DNA from: Qipengyuania pelagi
GTDB lineage: Bacteria > Pseudomonadota > Alphaproteobacteria > Sphingomonadales > Sphingomonadaceae
Reading direction: 5' to 3'
Assembly (NCBI RefSeq): GCF_009827295.1
Contig: NZ_WTYD01000001.1
Location: 620,001 to 684,000, forward strand
DNA: 64,000 nucleotides
Below, piece by piece: positions 33,262-42,035 of this stretch (position 1 is its first letter; each line of letters begins with the position of its first letter). Position numbers and translations under genes: made by a program. Under the pieces are notes generated by a model that saw nothing but the letters and a program-made list of their open reading frames with translations, had not been told where the DNA came from and made no database searches.

Positions 33262-33699
33262 TCACGCAGCCTGCTTGATATCGCGCAGTGTGATGTCAAA
33301 TGTGAGGTCCTCGCCCGCGAGCGGGTGATTTCCGTCAGCCTTGACGGCCGTTTCGCCGACCTCGACGACATAGAGCGTCATCGGCTGGCCATCGGGCGAT
33401 TGCGCCTGCAAGGCCATTCCCGGCTGCGGGGCGGGTTCGGGCGGCAGGTTCTCGCGCGGAATGTCGACCACGAGCGCGTCCTGGCGCTGCCCGAAGGCGC
33501 TGTCGCAGGGGATGGAGACGCTCTGCTCGTCGCCCACCTTCATATCGGTCAGGGCCGCCTCGATCTGCGGGAAGATCTGGCCCGCGCCGAGTTGAACGTC
33601 CTGCGGCCCGCTCTGCGCGGTGGTGCCGACCTGTTCGCCGTCCCCCCGCTTGAGGACGTAGTCGATGGTCACGGTGTCGCCGTTTGTGGGAGTCGTCAT
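33262..33699 (-). CDS. FKBP-type peptidyl-prolyl isomerase, SlyD-like
   Basis: This 145-residue protein has the FKBP core split by an insert-in-flap domain, as in SlyD. GDTVTIDYVLKRGDG, then GAGQIFPQIEAALTDMKVGDE, then CDSAFGQRQDALVVDIPREN are the recognisable parts, followed by NHPLAGEDLTFDITL. It would act as a cytoplasmic foldase and chaperone. The metal-binding His/Cys-rich tail of E. coli SlyD is missing. The gene is downstream of ettA on the same strand but separated by a strong stem-loop. Confidence 0.92.
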   Translation of the reverse strand: MTTPTNGDTVTIDYVLKRGDGEQVGTTAQSGPQDVQLGAGQIFPQIEAALTDMKVGDEQSVSIPCDSAFGQRQDALVVDIPRENLPPEPAPQPGMALQAQSPDGQPMTLYVVEVGETAVKADGNHPLAGEDLTFDITLRDIKQAA

Positions 33700-33810
33700 G
33701 GATATCCTTTGGGGATTTCGTGTTCGCGGCGCGGGGGCGCTCAGGCCCGCGACTGCGCCGTCAGGAAATGCGCCCGCGTATCGAGCGCGTCGACACCCAT
33801 GTGGGAAGCG

Positions 33811-33848
33811 GGACGGGGAGAGTCAAACGAAGCGGACTCTCCCCGTCC
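33811..33848 (-). terminator. Perfect 14-bp stem-loop after ettA
   Basis: GGACGGGGAGAGTC at 33811-33824 is the exact reverse complement of GACTCTCCCCGTCC at 33835-33848, with a ten-base loop. It begins four bases beyond the ettA stop on the minus strand. There is no T-run; it may stop polymerase with Rho or protect the mRNA end. Confidence 0.75.
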
Positions 33849-33852
33849 GGGC

Positions 33853-35526
33853 TCAGCGCGTCAGCTTCTTGTAGGCGAGGCGCGTAGGCCGATCCGCCGC
33901 ATCGCCCAGGCGGCGGCGCTTGTCTTCCTCGTAAGCCTCGAAATTACCCTCGAACCATTCGACATGGCTGTCGCCCTCGAAGGCGAGGATGTGGGTGGCG
34001 AGACGGTCGAGGAAGAAGCGGTCGTGGCTGATGACCACGGCGCAGCCGGCGAAGTTCTCGATCGCTTCTTCCAGCGCACCAAGCGTTTCCACGTCGAGGT
34101 CGTTGGTCGGTTCGTCCAGCAGCAGGACGTTGCCGCCTTCTTTCAGCATCTTGGCCATGTGGACGCGATTGCGTTCGCCGCCCGACAGCTTGCCGACGTT
34201 CTTCTGCTGGTCCTGTCCCTTGAAGTTGAAGGCCCCGACATAGGCGCGGGTGCTGGTGTCGTGGCCGTTGACCTTCATATAATCGAGCCCGTCCGAGATT
34301 TCCTCCCAGACATTGTTCGACGGGTTCAGATGGTCGCGGCTCTGGTCGACATAGCCGAGATGGACGGTCGAGCCGATTTCGACGGTTCCGCTGTCGGGTT
34401 CTTCCTTGCCGGTCAGGATCTTGAAGAGCGTCGACTTACCCGCACCGTTCGGCCCGATCACGCCGACGATGCCGCCCGGCGGCAGCATGAAGGACAGGTT
34501 TTCGAACAACAGCTTGTCGCCATAGGCCTTCGAGATGTTGTTCGCTTCGATCACCTTGCCGCCCAGACGTTCGGGCACCTGGATGACGATCTGCGCCTTG
34601 CCGGGCTTGCGATCGTTCTGGCTCTCCTGCAATTCCTCGAACTTGCGGATACGCGCCTTGGACTTGGTCTGGCGCGCGCTGGGGGTCTGGCGGATCCATT
34701 CGAGTTCGCGGCTGAGCGCCTTGGAGCGGCCCGATTCCTCGCGGCTTTCCTGTTCGAGGCGCTTGGCCTTCTTCTCGAGATAGGTCGAGTAATTGCCCTC
34801 GTAGGGGTAATACGATCCGCGATCGAGCTCGAGGATCCAGCCCACCACATTGTCGAGGAAGTAGCGATCGTGGGTGATCATCAGCACCGCGCCCGCATAC
34901 TCCTTGAGGTGGTTTTCCAGCCACTGTACGGATTCCGCGTCGAGGTGGTTGGTCGGCTCGTCCAGCAGCAGGATCGACGGCTTCTGGATAAGCAGGCGGG
35001 TGAGCGCCACGCGGCGCTTCTCACCGCCCGAAAGATCGGTGACGGGCCAGTCGCCGGGAGGGCAGCGCAGCGCTTCCATCGCGACTTCGAGCTGGTTGTC
35101 GAGCGTCCAGCCATCGACCGCGTCGATCTTGTCCTGGAGATCGGACATCTCGGTGCTGAGCGCGTCGAAATCGGCGTCTTCCTCGCCCATTTCCATGCCG
35201 ATCTGGTTGAAGCGTTCGACCATGTCGGCGATGTCGCGCGCGCCGTCCTTGACGTTTTCGAGCACGGTCTTGCTCTCGTCGAGCTCCGGCTCCTGCTCGA
35301 GATAGCCGACGGTGATGTTCTCGCCCGCCCAGGCTTCGCCGGTATAGTCCTTGTCGATCCCGGCCATGATCTTGATCAGCGTCGATTTACCGGCGCCGTT
35401 GGGGCCGACGATGCCGATCTTGGCGCCTTGGTAGAATTGCAGGTTGATGTTCGACAGGACCGGCTTCTGGGCGCCGGGGAAGGTCTTGGTCATGTTCTTC
35501 ATGACATAGGCGTATTGGGCGGACAC
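33853..35526 (-). CDS. ettA: Energy-dependent translational throttle protein EttA
   Basis: This 557-residue ABC-F protein binds the ribosomal E site and gates the first elongation step according to the ATP/ADP ratio. It has two ABC modules: GPNGAGKST near residue 41 with LSGGEKRRVALTRLL and LLLDEPTNHLDAES; and GPNGAGKST again with LSGGERNRVHMAKML and LLLDEPTNDLDVETL. The linker between them carries the P-site tRNA interaction motif region (ALSRELEWIRQTPSARQTKSK). The length is exactly that of the family. Confidence 0.97.
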   Translation of the reverse strand: MSAQYAYVMKNMTKTFPGAQKPVLSNINLQFYQGAKIGIVGPNGAGKSTLIKIMAGIDKDYTGEAWAGENITVGYLEQEPELDESKTVLENVKDGARDIADMVERFNQIGMEMGEEDADFDALSTEMSDLQDKIDAVDGWTLDNQLEVAMEALRCPPGDWPVTDLSGGEKRRVALTRLLIQKPSILLLDEPTNHLDAESVQWLENHLKEYAGAVLMITHDRYFLDNVVGWILELDRGSYYPYEGNYSTYLEKKAKRLEQESREESGRSKALSRELEWIRQTPSARQTKSKARIRKFEELQESQNDRKPGKAQIVIQVPERLGGKVIEANNISKAYGDKLLFENLSFMLPPGGIVGVIGPNGAGKSTLFKILTGKEEPDSGTVEIGSTVHLGYVDQSRDHLNPSNNVWEEISDGLDYMKVNGHDTSTRAYVGAFNFKGQDQQKNVGKLSGGERNRVHMAKMLKEGGNVLLLDEPTNDLDVETLGALEEAIENFAGCAVVISHDRFFLDRLATHILAFEGDSHVEWFEGNFEAYEEDKRRRLGDAADRPTRLAYKKLTR

Positions 35527-35647
35527 GGACGGCGTTCCTCTTCAAAAATCTGGAATCGGGGAAATCTGCGCGTCAGATAGGCGCTGGCGGGGAAGGGGGC
35601 AAGTTTGACGCTTGGCAGGCGCTTCAATGCCCGATAGCGAAGCGCGC

Positions 35648-37021
35648 ATGACCAGAACCGCCATGCTCGCCGCCGCCCTCCTCGCCACCGTCGCCACCCC
35701 TGTGGTGGCGCAGGCCGATCCCGTCGCCTCTGCCGCCGATGCGGCGCTGACGCAGGATCGCTATGCCTGGGATTTCGTCGAAGGCGTCACCACCGAAGTC
35801 GGCCCGCGTCAGGCAGGCACCGAGGCGGAGCAGCGCGGACGCGACTGGGCGGTCGCCTGGCTCAAGCGCAACGGCTTCGTAAACGTCGCGGACGAGCCGT
35901 TCGAGATGGATACCTGGGTGCCGGGCGATACGCATAAGGCGGAAATCCTCAGCCCCTATGCCCAGCCGCTGGTCATCCAGCCGCTCGGCAACAGCGCCTC
36001 GACCGGGCCGGACGGGATCGAGGCGGAAGTGGTCGAGTTCGAGAACGTCGACGCGCTGCGCGCTGCGCCCGATGGCAGCCTCGAGGGCAAGATCGCTTAT
36101 ATCTCGCATTCGATGACGCCGACGCAGGACGGCTCGCAATACGGGTTTGCAGGGCCCGCGCGCTGGGTCGGCGCGGGGATCGCGGCGAGCAAGGGCGCGG
36201 TAGCGACCATCATCAAGGCGGTGGGAACCGATTATCATCGCAACCCGCATACCGGCGGCACCAGCTTCCCCGATGGCGTCGAGCCGACCCCGGCCGGCGC
36301 GCTGAGCCTGCCCGATGCGGCGAATCTCGAACGCATGTTCGACCGCGCGCAGGGTACGCCGATCCGCATGAAGCTGACGCTGACGCCGCGCCGTCTGGGC
36401 ATGACGACGAGCGGCAATGTCGTCGGCGAAATCGTCGGGCGCGATCCCTCGCTGCCGCCGGTGCTCGTCGCCTGCCATCTCGACAGCTGGTGGAACGGGA
36501 CCGGCGCATTCGACGATGGGGCGGGCTGCGGCATCGTCGCGGCGGCGGCGAAACATGCGGCCTCGGGCGCACAGCCGCTGCGCACCATTCGCGTGCTGAT
36601 GGCGGGCGCGGAGGAAACCGGCCTGTGGGGCTCCAAGGCCTATAGCGCCGCCCATATCGACGAACCGATTGCGGTGGGGCTGGAAAGCGATTTCGGCGCC
36701 GATCGCATCTGGCGCTTCGAAAGCAATTTCCGTGAAGCCAATCCGGCGCTCCACGCCCGGATCGCCAGCGCGGTGGCGCGCTTCGGCGTGTCGAACGGCA
36801 CGGCTGTCGCAACCGGCGGTGCGGATATCGACATCGCCCGCGACCAGAAGACCGCGATCATCGACCTTCAGCAGGACGGCACCCGCTATTTCGACCTGCA
36901 CCACACGCCCGACGATACGCTGGACAAGATCGATCCGGTCCAGCTGCGCCAGAACGTGGCGGTGTGGACGCAGGTGGTCGGTATCCTGGCGAACGAGCCG
37001 GGTGCGATCCTGCCGCGTTGA
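35648..37021 (+). CDS. M28-family zinc metallopeptidase, exported
   Basis: This 457-residue protein has a signal peptide ending near PVVAQADP. A protease-associated domain lies at about 120-230, followed by the M28 catalytic fold. Zinc ligands and catalytic acid are visible in ACHLDSWW, GAFDDGAGC, AGAEETGLWGS, LESDFG and DLHHTPDDT. Family members are aminopeptidases or carboxypeptidases acting on oligopeptides in the periplasm. I chose the ATG at 35648 so that the signal peptide begins the protein; a TTG 36 bases upstream is in frame. Confidence 0.92.
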   Translation: MTRTAMLAAALLATVATPVVAQADPVASAADAALTQDRYAWDFVEGVTTEVGPRQAGTEAEQRGRDWAVAWLKRNGFVNVADEPFEMDTWVPGDTHKAEILSPYAQPLVIQPLGNSASTGPDGIEAEVVEFENVDALRAAPDGSLEGKIAYISHSMTPTQDGSQYGFAGPARWVGAGIAASKGAVATIIKAVGTDYHRNPHTGGTSFPDGVEPTPAGALSLPDAANLERMFDRAQGTPIRMKLTLTPRRLGMTTSGNVVGEIVGRDPSLPPVLVACHLDSWWNGTGAFDDGAGCGIVAAAAKHAASGAQPLRTIRVLMAGAEETGLWGSKAYSAAHIDEPIAVGLESDFGADRIWRFESNFREANPALHARIASAVARFGVSNGTAVATGGADIDIARDQKTAIIDLQQDGTRYFDLHHTPDDTLDKIDPVQLRQNVAVWTQVVGILANEPGAILPR

Positions 37022-37120
37022 ATTGCCAGGGCGCTGCATCGTCACGGCTCTTGAGCAAGCGTTAACCTTGGCAAGCTAGACCGGACGCCGGGTTGCAGGA
37101 GACCGAAGGAAGCCGGGGGG

Positions 37121-38317
37121 ATGATGCAGAACCAGATCATCGGCCTCATCAATCCGGCGATCGCGCTGCTTTTCGCGGCGACTTTTCTGCTTCTGTGGTG
37201 GCGCGATCGGGCGGCGCGGCATGTGCTGGCCATGGGGCTGGGCTATTTCGGGACGGCCATCGGATTCCTGGCCTTTCACTTCGATTCCACCGGGGATTCG
37301 ACTTCGTCGGTCCTGATCACGCATTTCGGATATTCCGCAGGCGTTTGCGGGACGGTTTGGGGGGTCTGCCGCCGGGCGGGCGTGCGCGTCCGCGTTCCGA
37401 TCATGGCGGCGATCGTGGTCGCGACGGCGATCGCGCTCGCCACTGGCGATGTCGCGTCGAATGTGAATGCCCGCATCTACGCGTCCAACACCTGTTACGG
37501 TATCTTGATGGCACTCGGCGCGCAGATTCTATCGCGTAGCGGACGAACCGCGGCGATCGACCGGGTGCTGCTGTGGATCATGATACTGTCCGCCGCGCAG
37601 TTCTTCATCCGCCCCTTCACGACAATCCTCTACCAGGGCGTGGTGAGCGGCGAGGTCTATCGCGAGTCAGTGTTCTATGCCGTGATGGTGGCGATGGTAG
37701 CGGTGGTGTCGCTGATGATGGCGATGGCGATGGTCGCGGCCTGCATCGTCGATCTGATGCACAAGGTGAGGGACGATTCCTCGCGCGATCTGCTTACGGG
37801 CCTTTACGCGCGCAAAGCCTTCGAAAGCCGGGCGACGGACCTGATCGAGCAGGCTCATGCCAATGGGATCGTGGCGAGCGCGATCGTGGCCGACATCGAT
37901 TATTTCAAGCGGGTCAATGACATCTGGGGGCATCAGGCGGGGGACCATGCCATCGCGACCTTCGGGCGGCTGATTGCGCGCATGGTGCGCGATGGCGATC
38001 ATGCGGGCCGGATCGGCGGCGAGGAATTCTGCGTGATCGTGTGGCAATGCGACGGGGCGGGCGCGACGGGCCTCGCAGATCGCATCCGGCGCGAGATGAG
38101 CTGTCTGCCGATAGAAGGGCTTCCTTCCGATATTCGTCTGACTGCGAGCTTCGGGGTGGCAGAAATGAAGCCGGGCGAAGGCTATGGCAAGCTGTTCGCG
38201 CGGGCCGATGCCGCATTGTATCGGGCCAAGCAAGCCGGCCGGAACTGCGTGATGCAGGATGGTGGAAACGCAATGCCATCCGGCGCGATCGCTTCGATTG
38301 CCGCCGCCCACGCCTGA
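37121..38317 (+). CDS. Membrane-bound diguanylate cyclase (GGDEF)
   Basis: This 398-residue protein has about seven membrane segments in its first 210 residues, then a complete GGDEF domain (about 220-380). The active loop is GGEEF in RIGGEEFCVIVW, which is a functional variant. DIDYFKRVNDIWGHQAGD precedes it. The allosteric RxxD inhibitory site five residues before the GGEEF is not obvious. There is no EAL domain, so cyclic di-GMP synthesis is expected. The input domain resembles MASE-like sensor regions of unknown ligand. It resembles the truncated gene at the left window edge in layout. Confidence 0.92.
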   Translation: MMQNQIIGLINPAIALLFAATFLLLWWRDRAARHVLAMGLGYFGTAIGFLAFHFDSTGDSTSSVLITHFGYSAGVCGTVWGVCRRAGVRVRVPIMAAIVVATAIALATGDVASNVNARIYASNTCYGILMALGAQILSRSGRTAAIDRVLLWIMILSAAQFFIRPFTTILYQGVVSGEVYRESVFYAVMVAMVAVVSLMMAMAMVAACIVDLMHKVRDDSSRDLLTGLYARKAFESRATDLIEQAHANGIVASAIVADIDYFKRVNDIWGHQAGDHAIATFGRLIARMVRDGDHAGRIGGEEFCVIVWQCDGAGATGLADRIRREMSCLPIEGLPSDIRLTASFGVAEMKPGEGYGKLFARADAALYRAKQAGRNCVMQDGGNAMPSGAIASIAAAHA

Positions 38318-38321
38318 CCGG

Positions 38322-39695
38322 TCATAGCCGTTCCGTGCCGAATTCCTGGCGCAGCAGGCGGGGGACCAGCACGAGCTGGAACCCTGCCCTGAGGGCCAGG
38401 AACAGGACGAAGGACAGCCACAGACCGTCATTGCCCAGCGGCCAGGTCAGCCACAGCGACAGGGCATAGACCGCCGCCGCGCCGATCATGGAAACGAGCA
38501 GAGCGCGCGTCCAGCTCGCCCCAACGAAAACGCCGTCGAACACGAAGGCCGCGACGCCAGCGAAGGGCATGATCGCGAGCCATATTGCATAGGAGCGTCC
38601 GGTCTCGGCCACGGCGGGCGTCGCGGCGAAGGCGTCGATCAGTGGCCCTGCGAACAACGCCAGCGCGAGCGATACGCAGGCAGCGAGCGCGAAGCCGCGC
38701 CACAGGATCGCCCGCATATAGGCGGTAAAGCCCGCCCGGTCGTCGGCCCCGCGCCGCTCTCCGTTGAGGACCTGCGCCGCATTCTCGAACCCGTCGAGCA
38801 GCAGCGCCATGAGGACGAAGAGCTGGTGGAAGATCCCGTTCGCAGCCAGCACCACTGGGCCCCGCTCCGCACTGAGGCGGGTGAGGGCGGCGAGCGCGAT
38901 CATCAGCACCACGGTCCTCAAAAACAGGTCGCGATTGACCGACAGGAAAGGGCGCAATTTCGTCAGCGAGAGGATCGAAGCGGAGCGTGCGGCGGCTCGT
39001 ATCGCGCGCCCCGTCTCGCCGCGCAGCACGAACAGCGCGATCGCGGCAAGCTTGGCATATTCGGCGACGAAGCTGGACCAGCCGATCCCGGCGATACCCC
39101 AATCGAGGCCCAGGGCGAGGAATAGCCCAAGCGCGAGATTGAGAAGGTTATAGGCCACCTCGAAGGCGAGCACGGCACGCATCCGTCTCTGCCCGACGAG
39201 GAAGCCGACCAGGGCGAAATTCGCCAACACGGCGGGCGCGCTCCAGTATCGGATGTCGGCATAGATGCGCGCCGCTCCGAGGACACCGCCCTCGGCGCCC
39301 AACACGCCGAGCAGGCGCGGCAGGAGCACGGGCTTGAGCACCAGCAGCAGCGCAGCGATCGTCACACCGACCACGAGGCCGCGTAGCAGCAGGGCCGCCT
39401 GCGCTTCGCCGCCAGCCCCGCCTTCGCTGCGCGTTCCTGCCTGGGCGACCAGCCCCGTGGTGCCTGTCTTGAGGAAGTTCATGACGACGAACAGCATGGC
39501 GAACAGCCGCGCCCTGATATCGACCGCGCCCTGCGTCGGCGCATCGCCCAACCGTCCGACAATCCACATATCGCCGACGCCGATCAGCGCGGTGGCGACA
39601 TTGGTGACCATGGCGGGCAGGGCGATAGCCCAGATCGCCCGCGTGTCTATCGGCGCTGAAAGGGACAAGGAACGGGACCGCATCGCAGGAGCCAT
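38322..39695 (-). CDS. MATE-family efflux transporter (DinF-like)
   Basis: This protein of about 457 residues has twelve predicted membrane helices. The first repeat contains AIALPAMVTNVATALIGVGD and GDMWIVGRLG, and the DinF-type Asn/Asp placement in the N-terminal lobe. The second half repeats the fold (GIFHQLFVLMALLLDGFENAAQVL). MATE proteins export cationic drugs or metabolites with Na+ or H+. Two ATGs 12 bases apart could start the protein and neither has a clear ribosome site. It ends four bases from the converging diguanylate cyclase gene. Confidence 0.9.
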   Translation of the reverse strand: MAPAMRSRSLSLSAPIDTRAIWAIALPAMVTNVATALIGVGDMWIVGRLGDAPTQGAVDIRARLFAMLFVVMNFLKTGTTGLVAQAGTRSEGGAGGEAQAALLLRGLVVGVTIAALLLVLKPVLLPRLLGVLGAEGGVLGAARIYADIRYWSAPAVLANFALVGFLVGQRRMRAVLAFEVAYNLLNLALGLFLALGLDWGIAGIGWSSFVAEYAKLAAIALFVLRGETGRAIRAAARSASILSLTKLRPFLSVNRDLFLRTVVLMIALAALTRLSAERGPVVLAANGIFHQLFVLMALLLDGFENAAQVLNGERRGADDRAGFTAYMRAILWRGFALAACVSLALALFAGPLIDAFAATPAVAETGRSYAIWLAIMPFAGVAAFVFDGVFVGASWTRALLVSMIGAAAVYALSLWLTWPLGNDGLWLSFVLFLALRAGFQLVLVPRLLRQEFGTERL

Positions 39696-39757
39696 GCGGC
39701 GCGCAGCGCGATCGGGCAAGCGCTTGCATCCACGGCGCGCTCGGCTAGCGATGGCGG

Positions 39758-40027
39758 ATGGACTTACGCGACCTCATGCAGAACTATTTCGGCACGCGCG
39801 ATCTGGCCGCGATCGATCCCGAGGCCACCCGCGCCGGGGTCGAGCGGATGCGGGTCGATTTCGGCCTGGAACAGGATCGCGGGCGGCGCTTCGCCCTGTG
39901 GACCCTGCTCCATATGTTCGACGCAGCCCCCGATCTCGACGTCGCGTTCGAACACGAAGAGGATCGGGAGGCCGCGCGCAATCTGATGGATCTGATGGCT
40001 CAGGCCAACGATCCCCCGGACGATTAG
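39758..40027 (+). CDS. Small conserved-looking acidic protein of unknown function
   Basis: This 89-residue protein shows the strong third-position G+C bias of real genes. It is mostly helical and acidic, with no signal peptide, membrane segment or Cys. It reads MDLRDLMQNYFG, then LWTLLHMFDAAPDLDVAFEH, and ends in DDPPDD-like residues. I do not recognise a named family. It is divergent from the MATE gene and ends two bases from the converging helicase gene. Confidence 0.7.
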   Translation: MDLRDLMQNYFGTRDLAAIDPEATRAGVERMRVDFGLEQDRGRRFALWTLLHMFDAAPDLDVAFEHEEDREAARNLMDLMAQANDPPDD

Positions 40028-40029
40028 GC

Positions 40030-41748
40030 TCAGGCGTTGCGCTTGCGCCGCGCGTCGTGGCGGTTCGACGGTTTGGGATGGAAATCCTGATGCCGCTTCT
40101 TGCGCCCATTCTCGCGTGCCTGGACACGCGGCCCTTCGGCGGAGCGCTCGATCGTCAGCTCGCCACCCTTTTCATCCTGACCGGCGGTCTTCGCCGCGGT
40201 GCTGGCGAAACTGTCGGCGACGGTGCGGGGGATCTGGAAATAGGTTTCGTTGGGACCGATGCGGATCGCGCCGATCTCGTTGCGGGTGATCCCGCCGCGG
40301 CGGCACAGGATCGGCAGGATCCAGCGCGGATCGGCATTGCGGCGGCGTCCGACATCGAGCCGGAACCAGACCGTATCCTCGAACCCGGCGCGGTGCTTCT
40401 CTTTCTGCGCGGCGCGATGGGCATCCACGGTCTGGGCCGAAAACTCCTCCGGTTCGGGCAGCTTGGCGCGATAGGCCTGCGCCAATAGCAGCGCGATGTC
40501 GCGCGGGCTGCGCTCGTTGAGAAGGGTATCGGCAAGCTCGCGATCCGCGTCCTCGACCGAAGCGGCGTCGATCGGCTGCAACAGCGTTTCGAGGAGACGC
40601 GTGCGATCCTGCGCCAGCACCGCCTTGCGATCGGGCACGTCGATCCACAGCGTCTCGATCCCGGCGTGGCGCAGCATCCCTTCGGTGCGGCGACGGCGGT
40701 TGAAGGGGACCACCATCACCGCCGTACCCTTGCGCCCGGCGCGCCCGGTGCGGCCCGAGCGGTGCTGCAAGGTCTCCGCATCGCGCGGCAAGTCGACATG
40801 GATGACCAGCGTCAGCGAAGGCAGGTCGATCCCGCGCGCGGCGACATCCGTGGCCACGCAGACCCGCGCGCGCCCGTCACGCAAGGCCTGGAGGGCCTGG
40901 TTGCGCTCCGACTGGGAATGTTCGCCCGACAGTGCGACAGCAGCGAAACCGCGATCCTGCAGGACGGTGTGCAATTGCCGCACCCGCTCGCGCGTGGCGC
41001 AGAACAGGATCGCGGTCTCCGCCTCGTGGAAGCGCAGGAGATTGACGACCGCCGTCTCGATCGCGGCGGGGGGGACGGCGACAGCCTGATAGGCGATGTC
41101 CCCATGGCCGCGTTCCTGGCCTCCCGTGGCGATGCGCAGCGCATCCTGCTGGTAACGGCGCGCCATCGCTTCGATCGGGCGCGGCATGGTGGCGGAGAAC
41201 ATCAGCACGCGCCGCCCCTGGGGCGTGGCGTCGAGGATGTATTCCAGCTCCTCGCGAAAACCCATGTCGAGCATTTCGTCCGCTTCGTCGAGCACGACGA
41301 CGGCAAGCGCCGAGAGGTCGAGCGCGCCGCGCTCGATGTGATCGCGCAACCGACCGGGCGTGCCGACCACGATGGTGGCGCCCGCCTTCAGGGCACGGCG
41401 TTCGGCCTGCGGGTTCATCCCGCCGACGCAGGATGCGATACGCGCGCCGGTCTTTTCATACAGCCAGCCCAGTTCCTTGCTGACCTGAAGGGCCAGCTCG
41501 CGCGTCGGAGCGATCACGAGGGCCGACGGGGCGCCGCGCGAAAACAGATCGCCGTCTTCGCCCAGCACTTGATCTGCGAAGGCGAGACCGAAGGCCACTG
41601 TCTTGCCCGACCCGGTCTGTGCGGACACGACCAGATCGCGCCCCCTCGCTTCGGGTTGCAGCACGGCCTCCTGCACCGAGGTCGGCGTATCGTATCCGCG
41701 CGAGGACAGGGCTTGGGCCAGTGGGGCGGGGGATTGGGGGAACGGCAT
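40030..41748 (-). CDS. DEAD-box RNA helicase (DeaD/CsdA-like)
   Basis: This protein of about 572 residues has all DEAD-box motifs: AQTGSGKT, PTRELALQ, TPGRL, VLDEADEMLD, SATMP, and HRSGRTGRAG. The region at about 440-520 (RLDVGRRRNADPRWILPILCRRGGITRNEIGAIRI) is a DbpA-type RNA-binding domain. The tail is basic (KKRHQDFHPKPSNRHDARRK). It probably remodels structured RNA or ribosome precursors. The start MPFPQSP was chosen because the longer version is only Pro/Ala-rich. It is divergent from the hybrid kinase gene. Confidence 0.94.
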   Translation of the reverse strand: MPFPQSPAPLAQALSSRGYDTPTSVQEAVLQPEARGRDLVVSAQTGSGKTVAFGLAFADQVLGEDGDLFSRGAPSALVIAPTRELALQVSKELGWLYEKTGARIASCVGGMNPQAERRALKAGATIVVGTPGRLRDHIERGALDLSALAVVVLDEADEMLDMGFREELEYILDATPQGRRVLMFSATMPRPIEAMARRYQQDALRIATGGQERGHGDIAYQAVAVPPAAIETAVVNLLRFHEAETAILFCATRERVRQLHTVLQDRGFAAVALSGEHSQSERNQALQALRDGRARVCVATDVAARGIDLPSLTLVIHVDLPRDAETLQHRSGRTGRAGRKGTAVMVVPFNRRRRTEGMLRHAGIETLWIDVPDRKAVLAQDRTRLLETLLQPIDAASVEDADRELADTLLNERSPRDIALLLAQAYRAKLPEPEEFSAQTVDAHRAAQKEKHRAGFEDTVWFRLDVGRRRNADPRWILPILCRRGGITRNEIGAIRIGPNETYFQIPRTVADSFASTAAKTAGQDEKGGELTIERSAEGPRVQARENGRKKRHQDFHPKPSNRHDARRKRNA

Positions 41749-42035
41749 GGAAATCAGAAACTTTCGAGCGAGCGCACGCGGCCTTGCGGCCGGAGCGGAA
41801 CGGGGGGAAGCGCTTGGGGGAGCGGGGGGCGGGCGCGTGTGGGCGCACATTTGTGCGAGCCCGTTAGACCATCGCGCGGGAAAAAGCGCCTCCTAATTTA
41901 GCCCCTTAATTTGGCGTGATGCCCCGCCTGCGCTTCTCGTCGAAGAATAGGCCCGGTTTTGCGAAAAATTTACCGTCTCGCGATAGCGCTGGCAGCTTGC
42001 GAACCCGAGTTTCGCGAAGCGGTTAGGTGGTTAAT

